Assembly (NCBI GenBank): GCA_963575745.1
Contig: CAUYUJ010020159.1
Span: forward strand, 124,001-188,000
Origin: Prorocentrum cordatum
Taxonomy: Eukaryota > Sar > Dinophyceae > Prorocentrales > Prorocentraceae
DNA: 64,000 nt
Direction: 5' to 3'
The notes beneath the pieces are model-generated. The model was not told where the DNA came from, did no database searches, and worked only from the letters and a program-made list of their open reading frames with translations. Position 1 is the first letter of the stretch. Every line of letters begins with the position of its first letter. Shown in pieces: positions 1-11,224 of the stretch. Both the position numbers and the translations under genes were made by a program.

Positions 1-46
1 ACGGCAAACTGATGTGTTCATTTCCGTTGTGTGAGCCAGCAAACAT

Positions 47-66
47 TTGAGCCAAAAAGGTTATGG
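47..66 (-). other. Relict spliced-leader sequence (degenerate)
   Basis: Read on the minus strand, this is CCATAACCTTTTTGGCTCAA, which matches the dinoflagellate spliced leader at 17 of 20 positions by my count from memory of that leader. Such genomic relics arise when a trans-spliced mRNA is reverse-transcribed and reinserted. The retroposed body would run towards position 1 and out of the window. It could be chance at this length, but the 8305-8321 relic is a cleaner case. Confidence 0.45.
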
Positions 67-859
67 GACGACGCAATGTGCGATTAATACCCGTGGTGAG
101 ATCCCATGCGTGTAAACATCGGCCCTGAATGTGTGTATTTAGCCCGCACCTTTATGTTTGGATTCTGTCGTTTGCTCAGAAGGTCGTCAGCCCCGCTAGG
201 GGCTGCCTGGCGCGTGAGATCCCCCACCCCGTGCGAGCGATTTATGTATGTGCCATGGGGATCATAGAATGTTGTATGTATGGACGCGTGCTAATACCTA
301 GGACAGATACGATGGAAACGACGCCGTGCAAACCGCCCATGTGCGCGCGCTCGCTCGGAATGCACCTAGGATGCGTCGGCTCTCGGCGACGCGCTACAAT
401 GATGGCGCGGTTGCCGCGCCTGGGACCATGCCGCGACCACCGCGCTACGGTCAATGAAGCAAACCCCAAAATCAGGGGCCCTGACCCCCCGCGGACCAGC
501 GCCCGCTAGGCATCAGGCTCTCGTCTGCGCAGCTTGCCAGCAGGACGAAGTGCCAACCACCCAGCGACCAAACATAAGCGCGGCCAAGATCGACGAACGC
601 AGATGGACCACAACGCAGCCAGTTCGAGCAGGGAAGCTAGGATTCTCAGTTCGAGCTGCAGCTACATAGTGACGACCGGACCTAGCGAGCGCTTGGATTT
701 GCAGTTCGAGATGCAGCAACGCAGCGACGACCGAACCTCGCACAAGCTGGGATTTTCGGCAGGAAGCTGTAGTGCTAGCAGCTAGCTCGCCGCCTCGCCG
801 TCGACCGCGTTCTGCGGGATCTCTCCCATTGATCCTGCGCGCCCCGCCGCCGCCTTTGA
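67..859. other. No supported gene
   Basis: Short overlapping frames occur on both strands, but none shows protein-like composition or a recognisable motif. Around 600-760 there are degenerate short direct repeats built on the word 'cagttcgag' and similar. I see nothing else here. Confidence 0.5.
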
Positions 860-1551
860 GCAAGCTGAGGGCGAGCGCGGGCGATGGCTGGGGCTGCTCG
901 TCGGACTCGGGCGATGGCTGGCCCATCGGCACTACCGGCAAAACGTTGCGCGCCTCGCGCTTCATCGCGCGGAGGAAGCGGGGGACATTGCGCAACTCGC
1001 CCGGCTGCAGCTCCACCCAGGCCTTGTCGCGCCACTCCTTCAGCAGCGACTGCGTCCTCTGTCCCGGCCCGGATCCGCGCTCGAGCAACTTGGCGAGAAA
1101 CCCATTGAGGATGTGCAAATGGGGAGGACGCAGCTGGTGGCCTCTTCCCCGCGGGCTCGGTCCCCTCGTGAATGCGTTGCCCCGCGCTCCTGAGCCGCGC
1201 TGATCTCGGGGGCGCCCGCGCCCGCGAAGAACGCGTCCACCCCCGCCGCCCGCGGGCCGCAAACAGTCTGGCTGGCTAGGAGGACCAGCGTGGGCAGCGC
1301 GCTGATCAGGCCCGCCTGCTTCTTGTCGAAGCCCATGCCCTTCATCTCGCCGAGGGCTGTCGCGCTGCTTCTCGTCGCCCTTCCTGCTGGCCGCAGACGG
1401 CGGCGTTTTGCCCCCCAGGCGCCGACGCCGCGGCAACGCCCCCGCTGTCCTTCATGGGGGGCTTGGCCTTGCCCGCTGGAGGGGCGCCGACGGCCTCCTG
1501 CCCAACGGCCGCGCAAGCTGCTTCCTCAACGCAAAAGCCATGACTAAACAC
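860..1551 (-). pseudogene. Frameshifted dinoflagellate family gene fragment (family A)
   Basis: Three minus-strand frames supply consecutive pieces of one protein. The first (1551 to about 1360) is Ala/Pro-rich and includes KAKPPMKDSGG. The second (about 1360 to 1170) contains GFDKKQAGLISALPTLVLLA and then a stretch ending EISAAQ. The third (about 1170 to 860) contains PPHLHILNGFLAKLLE and a charged helix-like stretch. The order resembles a family of dinoflagellate hypothetical proteins that I recall as a hydrophobic helix, then a Gly-Pro-Pro-His turn, then an alpha-helical C-terminus. The same plan appears intact at 17542-18459. Function is unknown. Two frame changes without clear splice sites make a decayed copy more likely than a gene. 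The family assignment is recollection, not a search. Confidence 0.35.
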
Positions 1552-2935
1552 GCGGCGGATATGAACCTTGACAGTTTTCTAGAAAACGAAGGTGGGCCGA
1601 CACGCTGGGCACTCGTAATCGCACATATTGCGTAGCACGAGACATCCCCGTGCGACCCCCCAATGGCGCGTGTCTTATGCGCGACGAGCGCAGCGTGAGC
1701 GAGGAACTTAGCCCCGCGTGCGCGGCCATCGTCAGCGCGGCAATCGCACGCGAAGACGCACCCGACGGGGCCCACGAACAGGGAGGATTCGGTTAAGCCA
1801 GGGTCCGGCTTCTAGGAATCGCGAGGGTTGCCGCCGACGATCGAGTCGAACTCGGAGCGCGGGGTGGTCCGCGGAGCCGAACTGACCGAACCAGAAAGCG
1901 ACGACCAGGTGGCGCTGGTCGGGCCAGCGAACGGTGGACTGATACCAACGGAGCCCCTGAATCAGCGATCTACTTCCAGACTCGATTCCCCTGAGACTCC
2001 GGGCGGGCCGCCGACCGACCGCGCGCGGCGCCCGCCGCTACGCGAAGATTTTATACTAGCAACGCAACGTCCAACTGAGCTCCCCGGGCGCCCGCGGGGA
2101 AATATGGGGCGAATCCGGACAAGGGCGGGCCCTGCACGACAGATGGGGGCGCCAGTCTCTAAGATGAAGCCGGGATCGGGGCAAAATTTGACCGGGGTAA
2201 AAATCATGCTCGGTTTTTTCAAATCACCGGGGGCGCCGCCGAACGGGCCTGCCACGCCCTGGGCGCCATCGGCTTCGCGAGGGAAAAAAAGCGCCCCGGC
2301 GCGGATGAAGCCACGGCGCGTACTTGGCCACGCGCACGACCGAGGGAATTCAGCGCCAAGCGCCTTTCACTCCAGAAGGCCCGACGTCAACAAAACAAAC
2401 TTGAGGCCCAAATGGGGGCCCCAAGGAGGCGGACCGCCAAAACAATCACGCAACCAACGCAACGAAAAAAACACGAAAATGTCAAACATCGCGTTACTCA
2501 GTGACCTCGTCGGCCAAGCAACACCGCGATAATGCCCAAGAAGGCATAGGAAAAAAAAGTCACGCGCGCGGCCAGGCGACTTCCCCGCGCCGCCCCAAGG
2601 TTCCCGAAGCGCGCCGAAATAACCGTAGAGAACACCCCGGAAAGTCTTTGGAACATCCCCGCGCCATGCAAGATCCGCCACCGAACAATCTCGCGGACAC
2701 CTAGCGCGTGCGCGCGGGCGTCCACCATGGATACCCACATCCGGTTTCCGAGACAATCGCGCGCAACCGCCTGGGGGCCTCGGCAACCTCGCAATTGGCC
2801 CAGGGGCCCGCGGGCCCCAGGGAATCGAATACCGAGTTCGCAACTCCGGGAGCATCGGGCGCAGCGCCAGCCAGTCGCTCGTCTCTGGCTGACAGTAGGA
2901 CGCCTGGAGACCCGGTAAAACCTAAGGAACCGCTC
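1552..2935. other. GC-rich DNA without supported genes
   Basis: A plus-strand frame at 1828-2532 and a minus-strand frame at 2367-2855 are open but have the Arg/Pro/Gly-rich composition expected of random GC-rich DNA. No domain, splice signal or repeat copy was recognised. Confidence 0.5.
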
Positions 2936-3142
2936 TTCAGAGATTCACAGAACCAAAAACCGGGGCGCGCCAAATTCTCGCGCCCGAGCTTCTCTGAGAA
3001 TCTCTGAAAATCTCTGAACTAGCCACCCCGCGTGAAACATTCCCATCAACCCAAAACCTCGGCGCTGGCCGAAACTCTCTGAGAGTTTTTCGGCCCGCGA
3101 AATTTGGCGCGCCCGGATTTCTGGTTCCGAGATCCTCTGAAA
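2936..3142. repeat. Foldback element, about 70-bp arms
   Basis: The left arm (about 2936-3009) is the imperfect reverse complement of the right arm (about 3068-3142). Both carry the core GGGCGCGCCAAATT or a close variant, flanked by 'ccagaaat/aaccaaaaa' and 'ctctgaga' words. About 60 bp of unpaired sequence lies between them. No coding capacity is seen, so this looks like a non-autonomous foldback or MITE-like element. A related fragment with 'cagaatctctggttcc' lies near 3870-3890. Confidence 0.6.
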
Positions 3143-5893
3143 TCGCGCTGCGGCGGCGCCCAGCAGGTCCTCGCGCGCCCAGGGTGGGGGCCGTGGACAT
3201 CGCGGGCCGCGATGGTCCCGACCGCGAAGTCCTTCCTCCTGCCCCTCGACGAGTCCACGCTCATGGACACGCTCTCTGCGCTGAGCGCGGACCGCGCCAT
3301 CCGCCGGCACTTCTGCGCGACGACGGCCAACTGGCCGCCGACGGACTGGGCGATTTTTCCCCGAGCTGCGCGTGCCACCGAAAACGTACAATAGCCCCGG
3401 GCTCGGGGAGAAACACTTTCGAAGCATTTTCAGGCCGCCAGCGTCGTGGCTGCCGACACGCCGCGCGCCGACCGAGAGACTAGCTGGGTCCACTACGTCC
3501 ACGGCGGCGGGCGGGCGCCCAAGAGAGCTGTCGCCGCGGCGCGCGCGGCGGGGCGCCCGCCCAACTGCAACCGCAAATGCGGCCTCCATGGCGCCACGGG
3601 CGTAATATATGTGACGCATTCTCGGGCCCCCCATCAGCGCATTGGCCGGCGCCCAAGCCCCTGAAACGCATACCTACTGCGCCCCCCGTGCAAGCCGCGC
3701 ACCCGCTCACAATGCTCGTACACACCAGATTTTCTGCCCGCCATCTACAGTCTAATTGGGCGCCCATGTGTTACTTGGGCTCCTCAAGCCCTCGAACATT
3801 CTTCGGGAACTTCTGCGAATGCGCGCGCTGCGCTCCACAAGTCGGCGTTCTATTTTTCTCTGGAACTCTCCCAGAATCTCTGGTTCCGATTTGTCCCGAT
3901 CTTCCGCTCGACTGAGTCTCTTCACCTCGAGGGGGCCCCCGAAGGCCGCGAGCTTTTGAAAGAGAGCCAACCCGATTGACCGCTTGCTTGCTCAAGTGCA
4001 GCTGATGGGAGAACGCTCCAAGCGGCCGGAACTGGGGGCCGAGGTAGAGGGCGCGGAGGGGCACTCTGGCGCCGCCGACCTCGGCGGAGTCGCGCTTGCG
4101 ATTGGCATTAGACCCGCGGGGGCGCGGGGCCCTGACCTGCTTCTGGGTGTTCTGGCGGTGGTCGAAGGATTCTACTCGAGCCCCGATGGGGGGCCTGAGA
4201 AGGCCGCCTTCGCCAGAGATCCCGGGGCCAGGAACAGAAAACAAGCCCGGTAATCCACGCACTTAAAGAGGCGTCCATACACGTCAGGATCGAACGCCGA
4301 GCCGCTGCCCGAGAGGCCGAGCAAAGCCCGCGCGAAGCCCACCGGGGGCACTCGGACCCCCATGAGGGCTCCGCCTTGGAGGTGAAAGTGAGCGCAGCGC
4401 GTGCGGGGCAGCCGAACGCGTCTTTCATATCGCAGCGTGCCGCCGCGTGCCACGCTCGCGCCGCGCGCGGTCGCTCCGACGGCCCGCGCGCTCCCAGGGG
4501 GGCATTTTCTGCAATGCGGGGCGCGCCCAATGTCGAATGCGTCTGGAGCGCCGCGCGGCGCCGAGCGGCATGCGCCGCGGGCCGCCGCCCTGTAGAGAGG
4601 GCGCAGTCCGCGCAGAAAACGCGCGCCCCCGTCCGGCTTAGGCGTCTGCCAACCAACCGAGAACGCCGCGCGCGTCGGACCCCCCCCCCGCGCGCCCTCC
4701 GGCACGCGGCGGGGCATTCGAGCCCCGCGGCGACGAAATCCATCTCGGGGGGGCAGGTTTGGCACCGAGGCCAAAAAGGGGAGGGGCGAGGCTTGCCGCA
4801 GCACTCAGGGTTCCAGATCACGAGCCAGGCGCCCACGGGCAAACGGACCGCGGGGGCGCGGGGCGACGGCGGAGCGGGCGGCGCAGCGCCCGCGAGGCCC
4901 TGCGCGGACCCCGCCCCCGCCACCCCCGCCGAGCCCCGAACTCGCGCGACTCGCGGGCCCCGCGAGGCCCTTTTCCTTGAGAAACTCGGCCAGCGAGGCT
5001 CTGGCTGCGGAAAGCCCGCCGTCGCTCCCAGGGGGCCCGAGGCCGCGCGCGACGTCATCTGCCGATGCGCGGCGACGGCGCGCCGCCGAGTGGCTGCGAC
5101 GCTTGGGGCCAAGCCCCGCGCCCGAGAGGCGGCGGGAACAACGCTGCGCCCGAGCCGAGTCACGACGCCGCCGGGCCACGTGGAGGCCCTCTGTCCAAGC
5201 CCCGCGGCGCGCCGGAGCCCAGCGCCGAACCTCCCACTAGGTGCCAGACGGGCCGGTGACCCAGTCAAAGAGAAAATGACAACAACGCAACGTTGTCGGC
5301 CCAAACACCATTTTGCTCGCTGTCCTCATCAGGGAGCGCGGAAACCATGCCCTGTGAATTTCAATTTCGGATTACCACTTCCAACGTGAAAGCCACTGCT
5401 GCTCTCGAGTGGGCCGGGGTCTTCACGGGCACTTTTGCGCCTCGTCTGCCGCGGTCGAACAACTCGGGGCAACCCGCAGTCAGCGCACGCGCGCGCCCGC
5501 CATCCGATCAGTTCCCACATCTGACTTACGAAATCGCGGCGCGACAATCCTCTCGATCGGAGAGGCAGCGCCGTCATGTCGCGAGGCGCGGGGTCGACCG
5601 CGAGATTTCCACATCGAGCTGTCGCTGCAACATGCAGATAGCACATCGGATATATACGCGACAATTCGGGCGCCAAACCCACTGGGTCAGATGCGCGCTT
5701 TGCGCTGGAAGCGGCGTGAACCCACGATTGAAGGTCGCATGTGCGCGCTCATGCCCACCTGCGCTGCTCGCGTAAACTATCTCTGCAAAGACGACGCCTG
5801 GCAAGGCCAGCGCGCGTCGCCAAAACGCTGTATGCGCTCCAATCTGGGGATGCCCGCGCGCGACGCGATCTTCTAGGACGGCGGCATCTGACT
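3143..5893. other. GC-rich DNA with long but unsupported open frames
   Basis: Long frames overlap here on opposite strands (minus 4108-5304, plus 4376-5389, minus 4172-4804). All are Arg/Ala/Pro-rich and mutually antisense, as expected when stop codons are rare in GC-rich DNA. A run of Cys residues in minus 4108-5304 (CCGKP, CQTCPP) could be the ghost of a zinc-binding domain, but the frame breaks at once. I do not call a gene. Confidence 0.45.
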
Positions 5894-6466
5894 CTACGCG
5901 ACCAGGTTCACGACGAAAGCGCCCCCGAGACATCTTGCGGACATGAGCGACGGCAAGACTCGGCAACTGCAAGATCGCGTCGGATGGAGAATCGTCGACG
6001 CTGGCCGCGGCCCCGGGTCGCGCGCGCGCGCCAGGGCCAGCAAAGTGCCCCGAATGTCTAGGCCCCCAGGGCTCCTGCCGTCCAGGCGGCCCGCCTTGAC
6101 ACCCCGACAAAGGAAATCCACGCGGTCTGCTTGCACCTCGGAAGATTTGCGCTCATCGCCAAACCTGGCCCCCCAAGACTTCGCTGCTGCCTCCGACCTT
6201 CGGGCCCAGTCGTCGTTCAGGCGTCCATGGATATCCTGAAACTGTGGCCTCCGAGCGTCGGCCCGAAATGATTGTTGCATGCTGTCGGCTCGCTGCTTTT
6301 CGCGCATCTTCTCAGCGCGCGGAGGCGCGCCCGAATCTGCATTTGACGGCGACGCCGCTGTTCGACTGCAATTCGCGCTAGAGCTGCCGAACGTGCAATT
6401 GCAGACGTTGCTTCGGGGCGCGCCCGCGCATTTTGGCATCGGCGGCTTAGAAATCCACGGCGGCAT
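5894..6466 (-). CDS. Hypothetical protein fragment, helical and charged
   Basis: A 190-codon frame. Its middle part, with EKMREKQRADSMQQSFRA and GRLNDDWARRSEAAAKSWG, is rich in Glu, Lys, Gln and Ala and looks like an alpha-helical or coiled-coil segment, unlike the random frames around it. The N-terminal 50 and C-terminal 60 residues are less convincing. No domain is recognised. It might be the N-terminal region of a degraded retroelement ORF or of a host gene. No start context or splice site separates the options. Confidence 0.2.
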   Translation of the reverse strand: MPPWISKPPMPKCAGAPRSNVCNCTFGSSSANCSRTAASPSNADSGAPPRAEKMREKQRADSMQQSFRADARRPQFQDIHGRLNDDWARRSEAAAKSWGARFGDERKSSEVQADRVDFLCRGVKAGRLDGRSPGGLDIRGTLLALARARDPGPRPASTILHPTRSCSCRVLPSLMSARCLGGAFVVNLVA

Positions 6467-7019
6467 GCGCGGCGAAGACCCAATGGCAATCTAGATCCAA
6501 AGGCGTGGTTGCGCGTTGAAGGATCGTCTGTTGAAGATTGCAAACAAATCCCCACGCAATGAGAACATCTGTTCGGCGCCCGTGGACTTCGCTGCGCGCG
6601 GGGGGGCGACGCCCCCTTCCGCGCCCAGGCCAAGTGCCCCGAGAGTGCCCCGAGAGATTTCGGCCCGCACGGGCCGGTGACCCTTTCCTGTGTTGAGGGG
6701 CTTCTCGGATCTCAGGTCGAGATCGCTGCCCTGGCAGCTCTAATCCGCGCGCTCTCCATTCAGATCGGGCGTCAGGGGGTCATATGCATTCGAAGCTGCC
6801 CGTCCAAATATCCCCACCCACCGCGAGATTTCCTGTTGCGTAGACACTGCGTAGGGCCTCTTCTTAGGAGCTACAGCGGGCCCTGTGCGATCCGAGGAAT
6901 GGGCCCGCGAAGCTACGCGCGCCTCAAGATGCGCGGTCGCGGAGATGCGTTCCCCACGCTTTCCCTGGCATTCTCTCTTCTAGCAGAGGATCCCTTCGAT
7001 TACCTGCCCCATGCAAATG
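6467..7019. other. No supported gene
   Basis: Only short frames with random composition. No repeats or motifs were recognised. Confidence 0.5.
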
Positions 7020-8321
7020 CTAATTCTCATGTTCATCACTTGCGACGTCGCGCGTATAATCGGAACAAAAAGCTGAGAATATGAATGCGTACTTGATGGG
7101 GCCGCTCGTCGTGACCACCCCGCACCAGTGCTTACCGCACCTCTGGTCCTGAAATATATGACTTCGGAATGCCTGGAACCAGAAATGAAAAATCGAATCC
7201 GTCTCGACAAGCGGCTTCATCAGACTTGGATCCGCGACCATGCACTGTAAATATGGTTGCAGATAGTTCGCGCCCAGCAACCCAACGCAGGATTTCCTGT
7301 AAGTAAACGGCCGGGCTGGTCCAACCAATGCGGCCCCAACTCTGAGCGATGCAATGGGCTTCGCAATGAATGCCTTCTATGCGCTATGTACGCCCACGCC
7401 GAATTCAAATGGCTCGAATTCGACTGCAGGCTGTCCGAATGATGGCGCTTACGTCGGCGCTGGCCAACCGCCGGGCGATCAGCGCTCTCCAAAAGCCCTG
7501 CCACCTGCAAGCCCTTGGTGCCCCGACTCCCAGGTGTCCTGGCCCCCCACCTTGCCTCGGATTCCCCGCACTTCCTCCTGAAATGCAACCAATGGGACCT
7601 TCACTTCCCGGGGCCAATGTACGCGGGGCTCGAGGTTAGCGCCCGGATCATCTGTGGCCCAATCAAGTAGCTTACCCAATGTAATGTATCTAGCCTGGAC
7701 ATCAGGGTGTCGCCCAGCCTGTGCCCATATCTGTTTCGGGTTATAACATATTGCACCTCGTCCTGGCAATAAACACTCCTGCGACATCCGCGAGGCACCG
7801 GGGTGCGATGGGAATGCGGACCTTGTGGTTTTTACCCCAAAGAGCTGGCAGACATGCTGCTGGAGTGAAAGCGCAAGCACGGCCTTCAATTTATTCATGT
7901 ACTCTGTTGCCTCTGGCCTTTCGACCCTTTGCTCGTGACGTTATTCGTAGGAACGAAATCCCCCAACATTAGTGCACGTGGGCTTGAAGGTGACCCCTGA
8001 AGAGGCTCCCGCCTCGAGATGCGCCAGGCGATCTTCGAGCTCGCCGGATCCAATTTTGAGGCCACACACGATGTCCTTGACAGCGTTTATCTCCCCCTGT
8101 GATGGTACCAACATGTTTGTCGTAGCCTCAGTCTGCTCCTTCACGAGATTGGCTGAAGCATCAGCCCACCATGATGGAGGCGCCGACATCTCGCACAGCG
8201 CTAGCCAAAAATGGATCGGAAGAGAAACACTTGCAGTACAGTTTCTGGCTGCTTTCGCCTGGCAGCCTTGAGCCCTGGCAACCTTGAGCCTTGTGCCAAC
8301 ACGGCTTGAGCCAAAATGGCT
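7020..8321 (-). pseudogene. Spliced-leader-tagged retropseudogene, unknown protein
   Basis: A spliced-leader relic (8305-8321) is followed on the same strand by about 115 bp of leader and an ATG at 8187-8189. The frame reads MSAPPSWWADASANLVKEQT and runs 82 codons to a TAA at 7941-7943. The same frame then continues open from 7940 through 7479, with protein-like stretches such as RYITLGKLLDWATDDPGANL. Further coding-looking pieces follow in other frames, at 7617-7405 (ALIARRLASADVSAIIRT) and 7328-7020 (VETDSIFHFWFQAFRSHIF). One in-frame stop plus at least two frame changes indicate a dead copy. No introns are apparent, as expected for a retroposed mRNA. I do not recognise the protein family. 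No poly(A) tail was found. Confidence 0.5.
8305..8321 (-). other. Relict dinoflagellate spliced leader
   Basis: The plus strand reads CTTGAGCCAAAATGGCT, the exact reverse complement of the 3' seventeen bases of the conserved dinoflagellate spliced leader as I know it. The minus strand immediately downstream has 'CCGTGTTGGCACAAG' and further 'CTCAAGG' words, as if one or more older leaders were stacked 3' of the first. This is the expected trace of repeated rounds of trans-splicing, reverse transcription and reintegration. Confidence 0.75.
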
Positions 8322-8579
8322 TGAATTTTAACTGTGCATTCGTTCCTTTTTCCTTCCACGCCTTGCGGGCAAGACTTGTGCCCATACCCACTGCAGTTCG
8401 GAGCTGCGGGCCCCTTTTCCCCAGAAGCCCGAGGCGCACTGGACAATGAGGGATCGATTTCCGGCCGCATACGAGGCTCGGCATCTATCCATACCCAGTG
8501 CCCCTCTGCCTTGTGGCGCCCCTTCCGGGACAGGCCAAAGCGCACTGGACCTGGATCAGGAGGCAACTGCTGGGAGGTT

Positions 8580-8745
8580 TTCGGCGGAAGGACTAAGGAG
8601 GATTAAGCCCCATTGGGGGGCTGTTAAGAGCCAGAACGGCCTCGGATCAGGCGGGACTAAGCCAAATTAAGCAGGACTCAGCGGTATTAAGCCGGACTGC
8701 GCGGGATTAAGCGGGATTAAGCCCGATCAAGCAGGATTTCGAAAC
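8580..8745. repeat. Short tandem array of 'ggattaagc' words
   Basis: The word GGGATTAAGC and variants (agccgg, cggtattaagc, gggattaagcccgatcaagc) recur about every 11-22 bp. The array is degenerate and non-coding. It lies about 260 bp upstream of the retropseudogene start. Confidence 0.6.
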
Positions 8746-9529
8746 AGGCTAAATCAGAGTTTGACCTCCCGGGAATTGCATGCGAACCGGGACGTGCACA
8801 CCTTGCCCCCCCCCCCCCTGGGCCTTGGCCTCCACAAGCGCCTGCACGGCCCCGCGCCACGCGCCGAGGCGGCGCCCGTGCTCCCCGGCCTCCGCCCCGC
8901 CGCCGTCCCGGGGCGACCTCGGCCTGGCCAGGAGCACCGCGTGCAGCGGGCCTGCGGGGCGGGAGCGGCCAAGGAGGGGGGTGTCCAAGAGGGGGGGGTG
9001 CAAATCATGACCGGCGGCACGTGCGCGGCCCAGCGGGGGGGCCAGGGACGTAATGAAATAAGAAGAGGCGCCATGAAATCTGAGGAGATATCATGGCCCA
9101 CGACATGAATTCCCTCCCCCCCTAGTCATCACCCCCCTCTTTGCCGCCTCCGAGTGGGGCGGGAGCACGGAGCAACGACACCTCCACCAGCGCGTGGAGC
9201 GCCAGGGGCGGCGGCGAGCGAGGAGGAGAATCACCCCTCAGAGTGCGGCGGGGCTGCTCAGAAGCCGCGCGGCCTTCCGAGGAGTTTTGCTGTGTCTTCG
9301 GGGAGCCTGGGAAACCACGGCACCACCTCCGGCGTGGAGCCAGGGGAGGGAGTCAGCAAAGGCGCCCAGCTTCGCGCCTCGCGCCCCGCGCCTCGCGAAG
9401 CGCGAATCACGTCGTGCCCTCGCGCCGCCCCCCAGGGGAGGAAAAGGATGAGGAGGAATCGGAGCCGAACCGCGAAACGCGAAAAACGTCGCGCCCTTGA
9501 TGGCGCCCTTGGTCAGGGGGGACCGCCAG
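8746..9529. other. No supported gene
   Basis: Contains an 11-base C run at 8807-8817 and G-rich stretches near 8976-8998. The plus-strand frame 9154-9753 is open, but its 3' part is a dispersed repeat and its composition is random. Confidence 0.45.
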
Positions 9530-9665
9530 GCTCGTGGTTCGAGCTTGGGTGTTCTCGTGGGTTCTCGACGGCTCTCCAGCCTTGGGGTGCCTTCCAGCGG
9601 CTGCGCCTCGCCGAGCACGGTCCGAGGGTGCCAGAACGGCCGCCAGAGAGCCGAATGAACCCGAA
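9530..9665 (+). repeat. Dispersed repeat, inverted copy at 14505-14640
   Basis: The segment containing CAGCGGCTGCGCCTCGCCGA recurs in reverse complement at about 14505-14640, where the corresponding words are CAGCGGCTGCACCTCGCCGA. The match includes the flanking 'ttctcgg' and 'ctccagcct' words. Reading frames crossing it are artefacts of the repeat. Confidence 0.6.
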
Positions 9666-9744
9666 GAACTACCCCCAACAGATTCAAAACATGAGCAAAC
9701 ATAATCAAAAACTCGTCCCCGAACTATTTGTACCCATCGGTCGG

Positions 9745-9935
9745 AAGAAGTAGGTAGAAACATGAAGCAGGAAGGCGTTGGAAGCAGATTGGGTGACCGC
9801 CCGCTCACTGAAGAGGAGGGAAAAGGGAAAACCACTCGATCATTGAAGTAGGAAGGCGCTTAAAGTAGATTGGAATATTGGAATCCATAAATACCTACTT
9901 TCAACGACCGATGGGTAACTATTATTTAATTTTCC
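9745..9935 (+). repeat. Dispersed repeat, direct copy at 12560-12700
   Basis: Shares 'gtagaaacatgaag', 'ggaaggcgttggaag', 'agattgggt' and 'tacctactttcaacgacc' in the same order with 12560-12700. This copy carries an internal repeat of the 'aggaaggcg...agattgg' part. Non-coding. Confidence 0.65.
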
Positions 9936-10584
9936 TCCTTTAGAGGGAGAGGCCCGACGGAATCCTATCCCCACTGGCGTGGCCTAGGCCCCACTGGCCG
10001 ATTTACCACCAAAATGGGGATATAGGCGGTTCCCTTCGGGCTTCGAGGGGCATATCCCCGACTGGGTGTGATGGGATGGTGGGAATCGAGATGGGGATGG
10101 TAATGGGGATGGGGATCGGTTGAAAGATGCTGAGGATGTGCATCGCCGACACATGGGCGATTGGGCCCCCGATGGCGAACCCGCACACTCCTGGGCGGTC
10201 TCCCCGTCGGCTGTGAGAGCAACCTGTCGGAAGGTGCTTGGGAGGGAGGGAGGCGGGCGGAGGGGGAGGACGCGATTTGTTAGGAGGACCCTAGAGAGGG
10301 AGGAAGCGGTGACCATGATCCAGATTGGACGCGGAAACATCATCGGTGTCGACCTTGGTCATCATCAATCCGTGGATTATCCTCGCGAATGGGCGACGGC
10401 CGGCATGGACCAAGACCAAGATCGGCGTCGACAAGATTCCGAGACATCTTGTTCGTGGTCAGCGGGTTCATTTTCGTCGATATCCCCTCGCTTCAGGCTT
10501 GAAAGACAGGCTCGAAGACGAAGGCGAGGAGGGAGAGAACGACGCGACCGTTGTGCCCACGCTCTCGGGGTGCGCTATATCCTC
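9936..10584. other. No supported gene
   Basis: Frames at 10120-10659 and 10325-10708 on the plus strand are open but run into (CT)n. A short 'gggcccccgatgg' segment near 10160 resembles the foldback core at 14370. Nothing else is seen. Confidence 0.45.
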
Positions 10585-11110
10585 CCTTTTTTTGTTCTCT
10601 CTCTCTCTCTCTTCCCCTCTATCTCTCTCTCTCTCTCTCTCGCTCTCCCTGGATCATGAACTGTGCGCGTTCCACGCCAGCATGCCGCGAAAGGTCATAC
10701 GAAGATAATCTTCAGGGAGGAGGAGGAGGAGAAGGAGGGAGAGAGATACGAAAGAGGAGAAGGCGGGTGCTTACGATGGATGTTGAAGGTACTGATGGCG
10801 AGGAGGGATGGTAAGAGAAGAAGGTCCAAATCCCCTTACTCCTCGTCCTCCTCCTCCCCCTCCTTTTCCCTCGCCCCTGCTCCTCATTATTCTTCCTCAT
10901 CCTCTGCCTTCTATGTCCTCCTCCTCCACCTCCTCCTCCTCACGTCATCCAGGCCCCTCCCACGTCGACCTCATCCGTCCGATATTCTCCCTGCTCCCCC
11001 CTCAATCGCATGCGCATGCGCATTTGATCCATTCCTCCTCCTCCTCCTTCCCACATGACTTCTGTCTCCTATATCTTCCCTCGCTCCTCCTCACCCCTCT
11101 AGGAGACAGG
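10585..11110. repeat. Low-complexity purine/pyrimidine tracts
   Basis: (CT)n at about 10590-10650, a purine-rich GGA/GAA block at 10710-10790, then pyrimidine-rich TCC/CTT blocks at 10835-11100. Frames here encode only Ser/Leu/Pro or Arg/Glu runs. Confidence 0.7.
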
Positions 11111-11224
11111 TGGAGGGGCAGTGAGGAAGAGAGAGGGGGGAGGAGAGATAAGGCAGGAGGAGCAGGAGGCTTCTGCTGCTCCCCCCCTCGAAGGGTCGAC
11201 GACGACAAGCGGGCCTCGCGTCGA

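Noticed and set aside
4108-5389. Overlapping 398- and 337-codon ORFs on opposite strands
   Set aside because: Antisense to each other and Arg/Ala/Pro-rich, as random frames in GC-rich DNA are. A few Cys pairs are not enough for a call.
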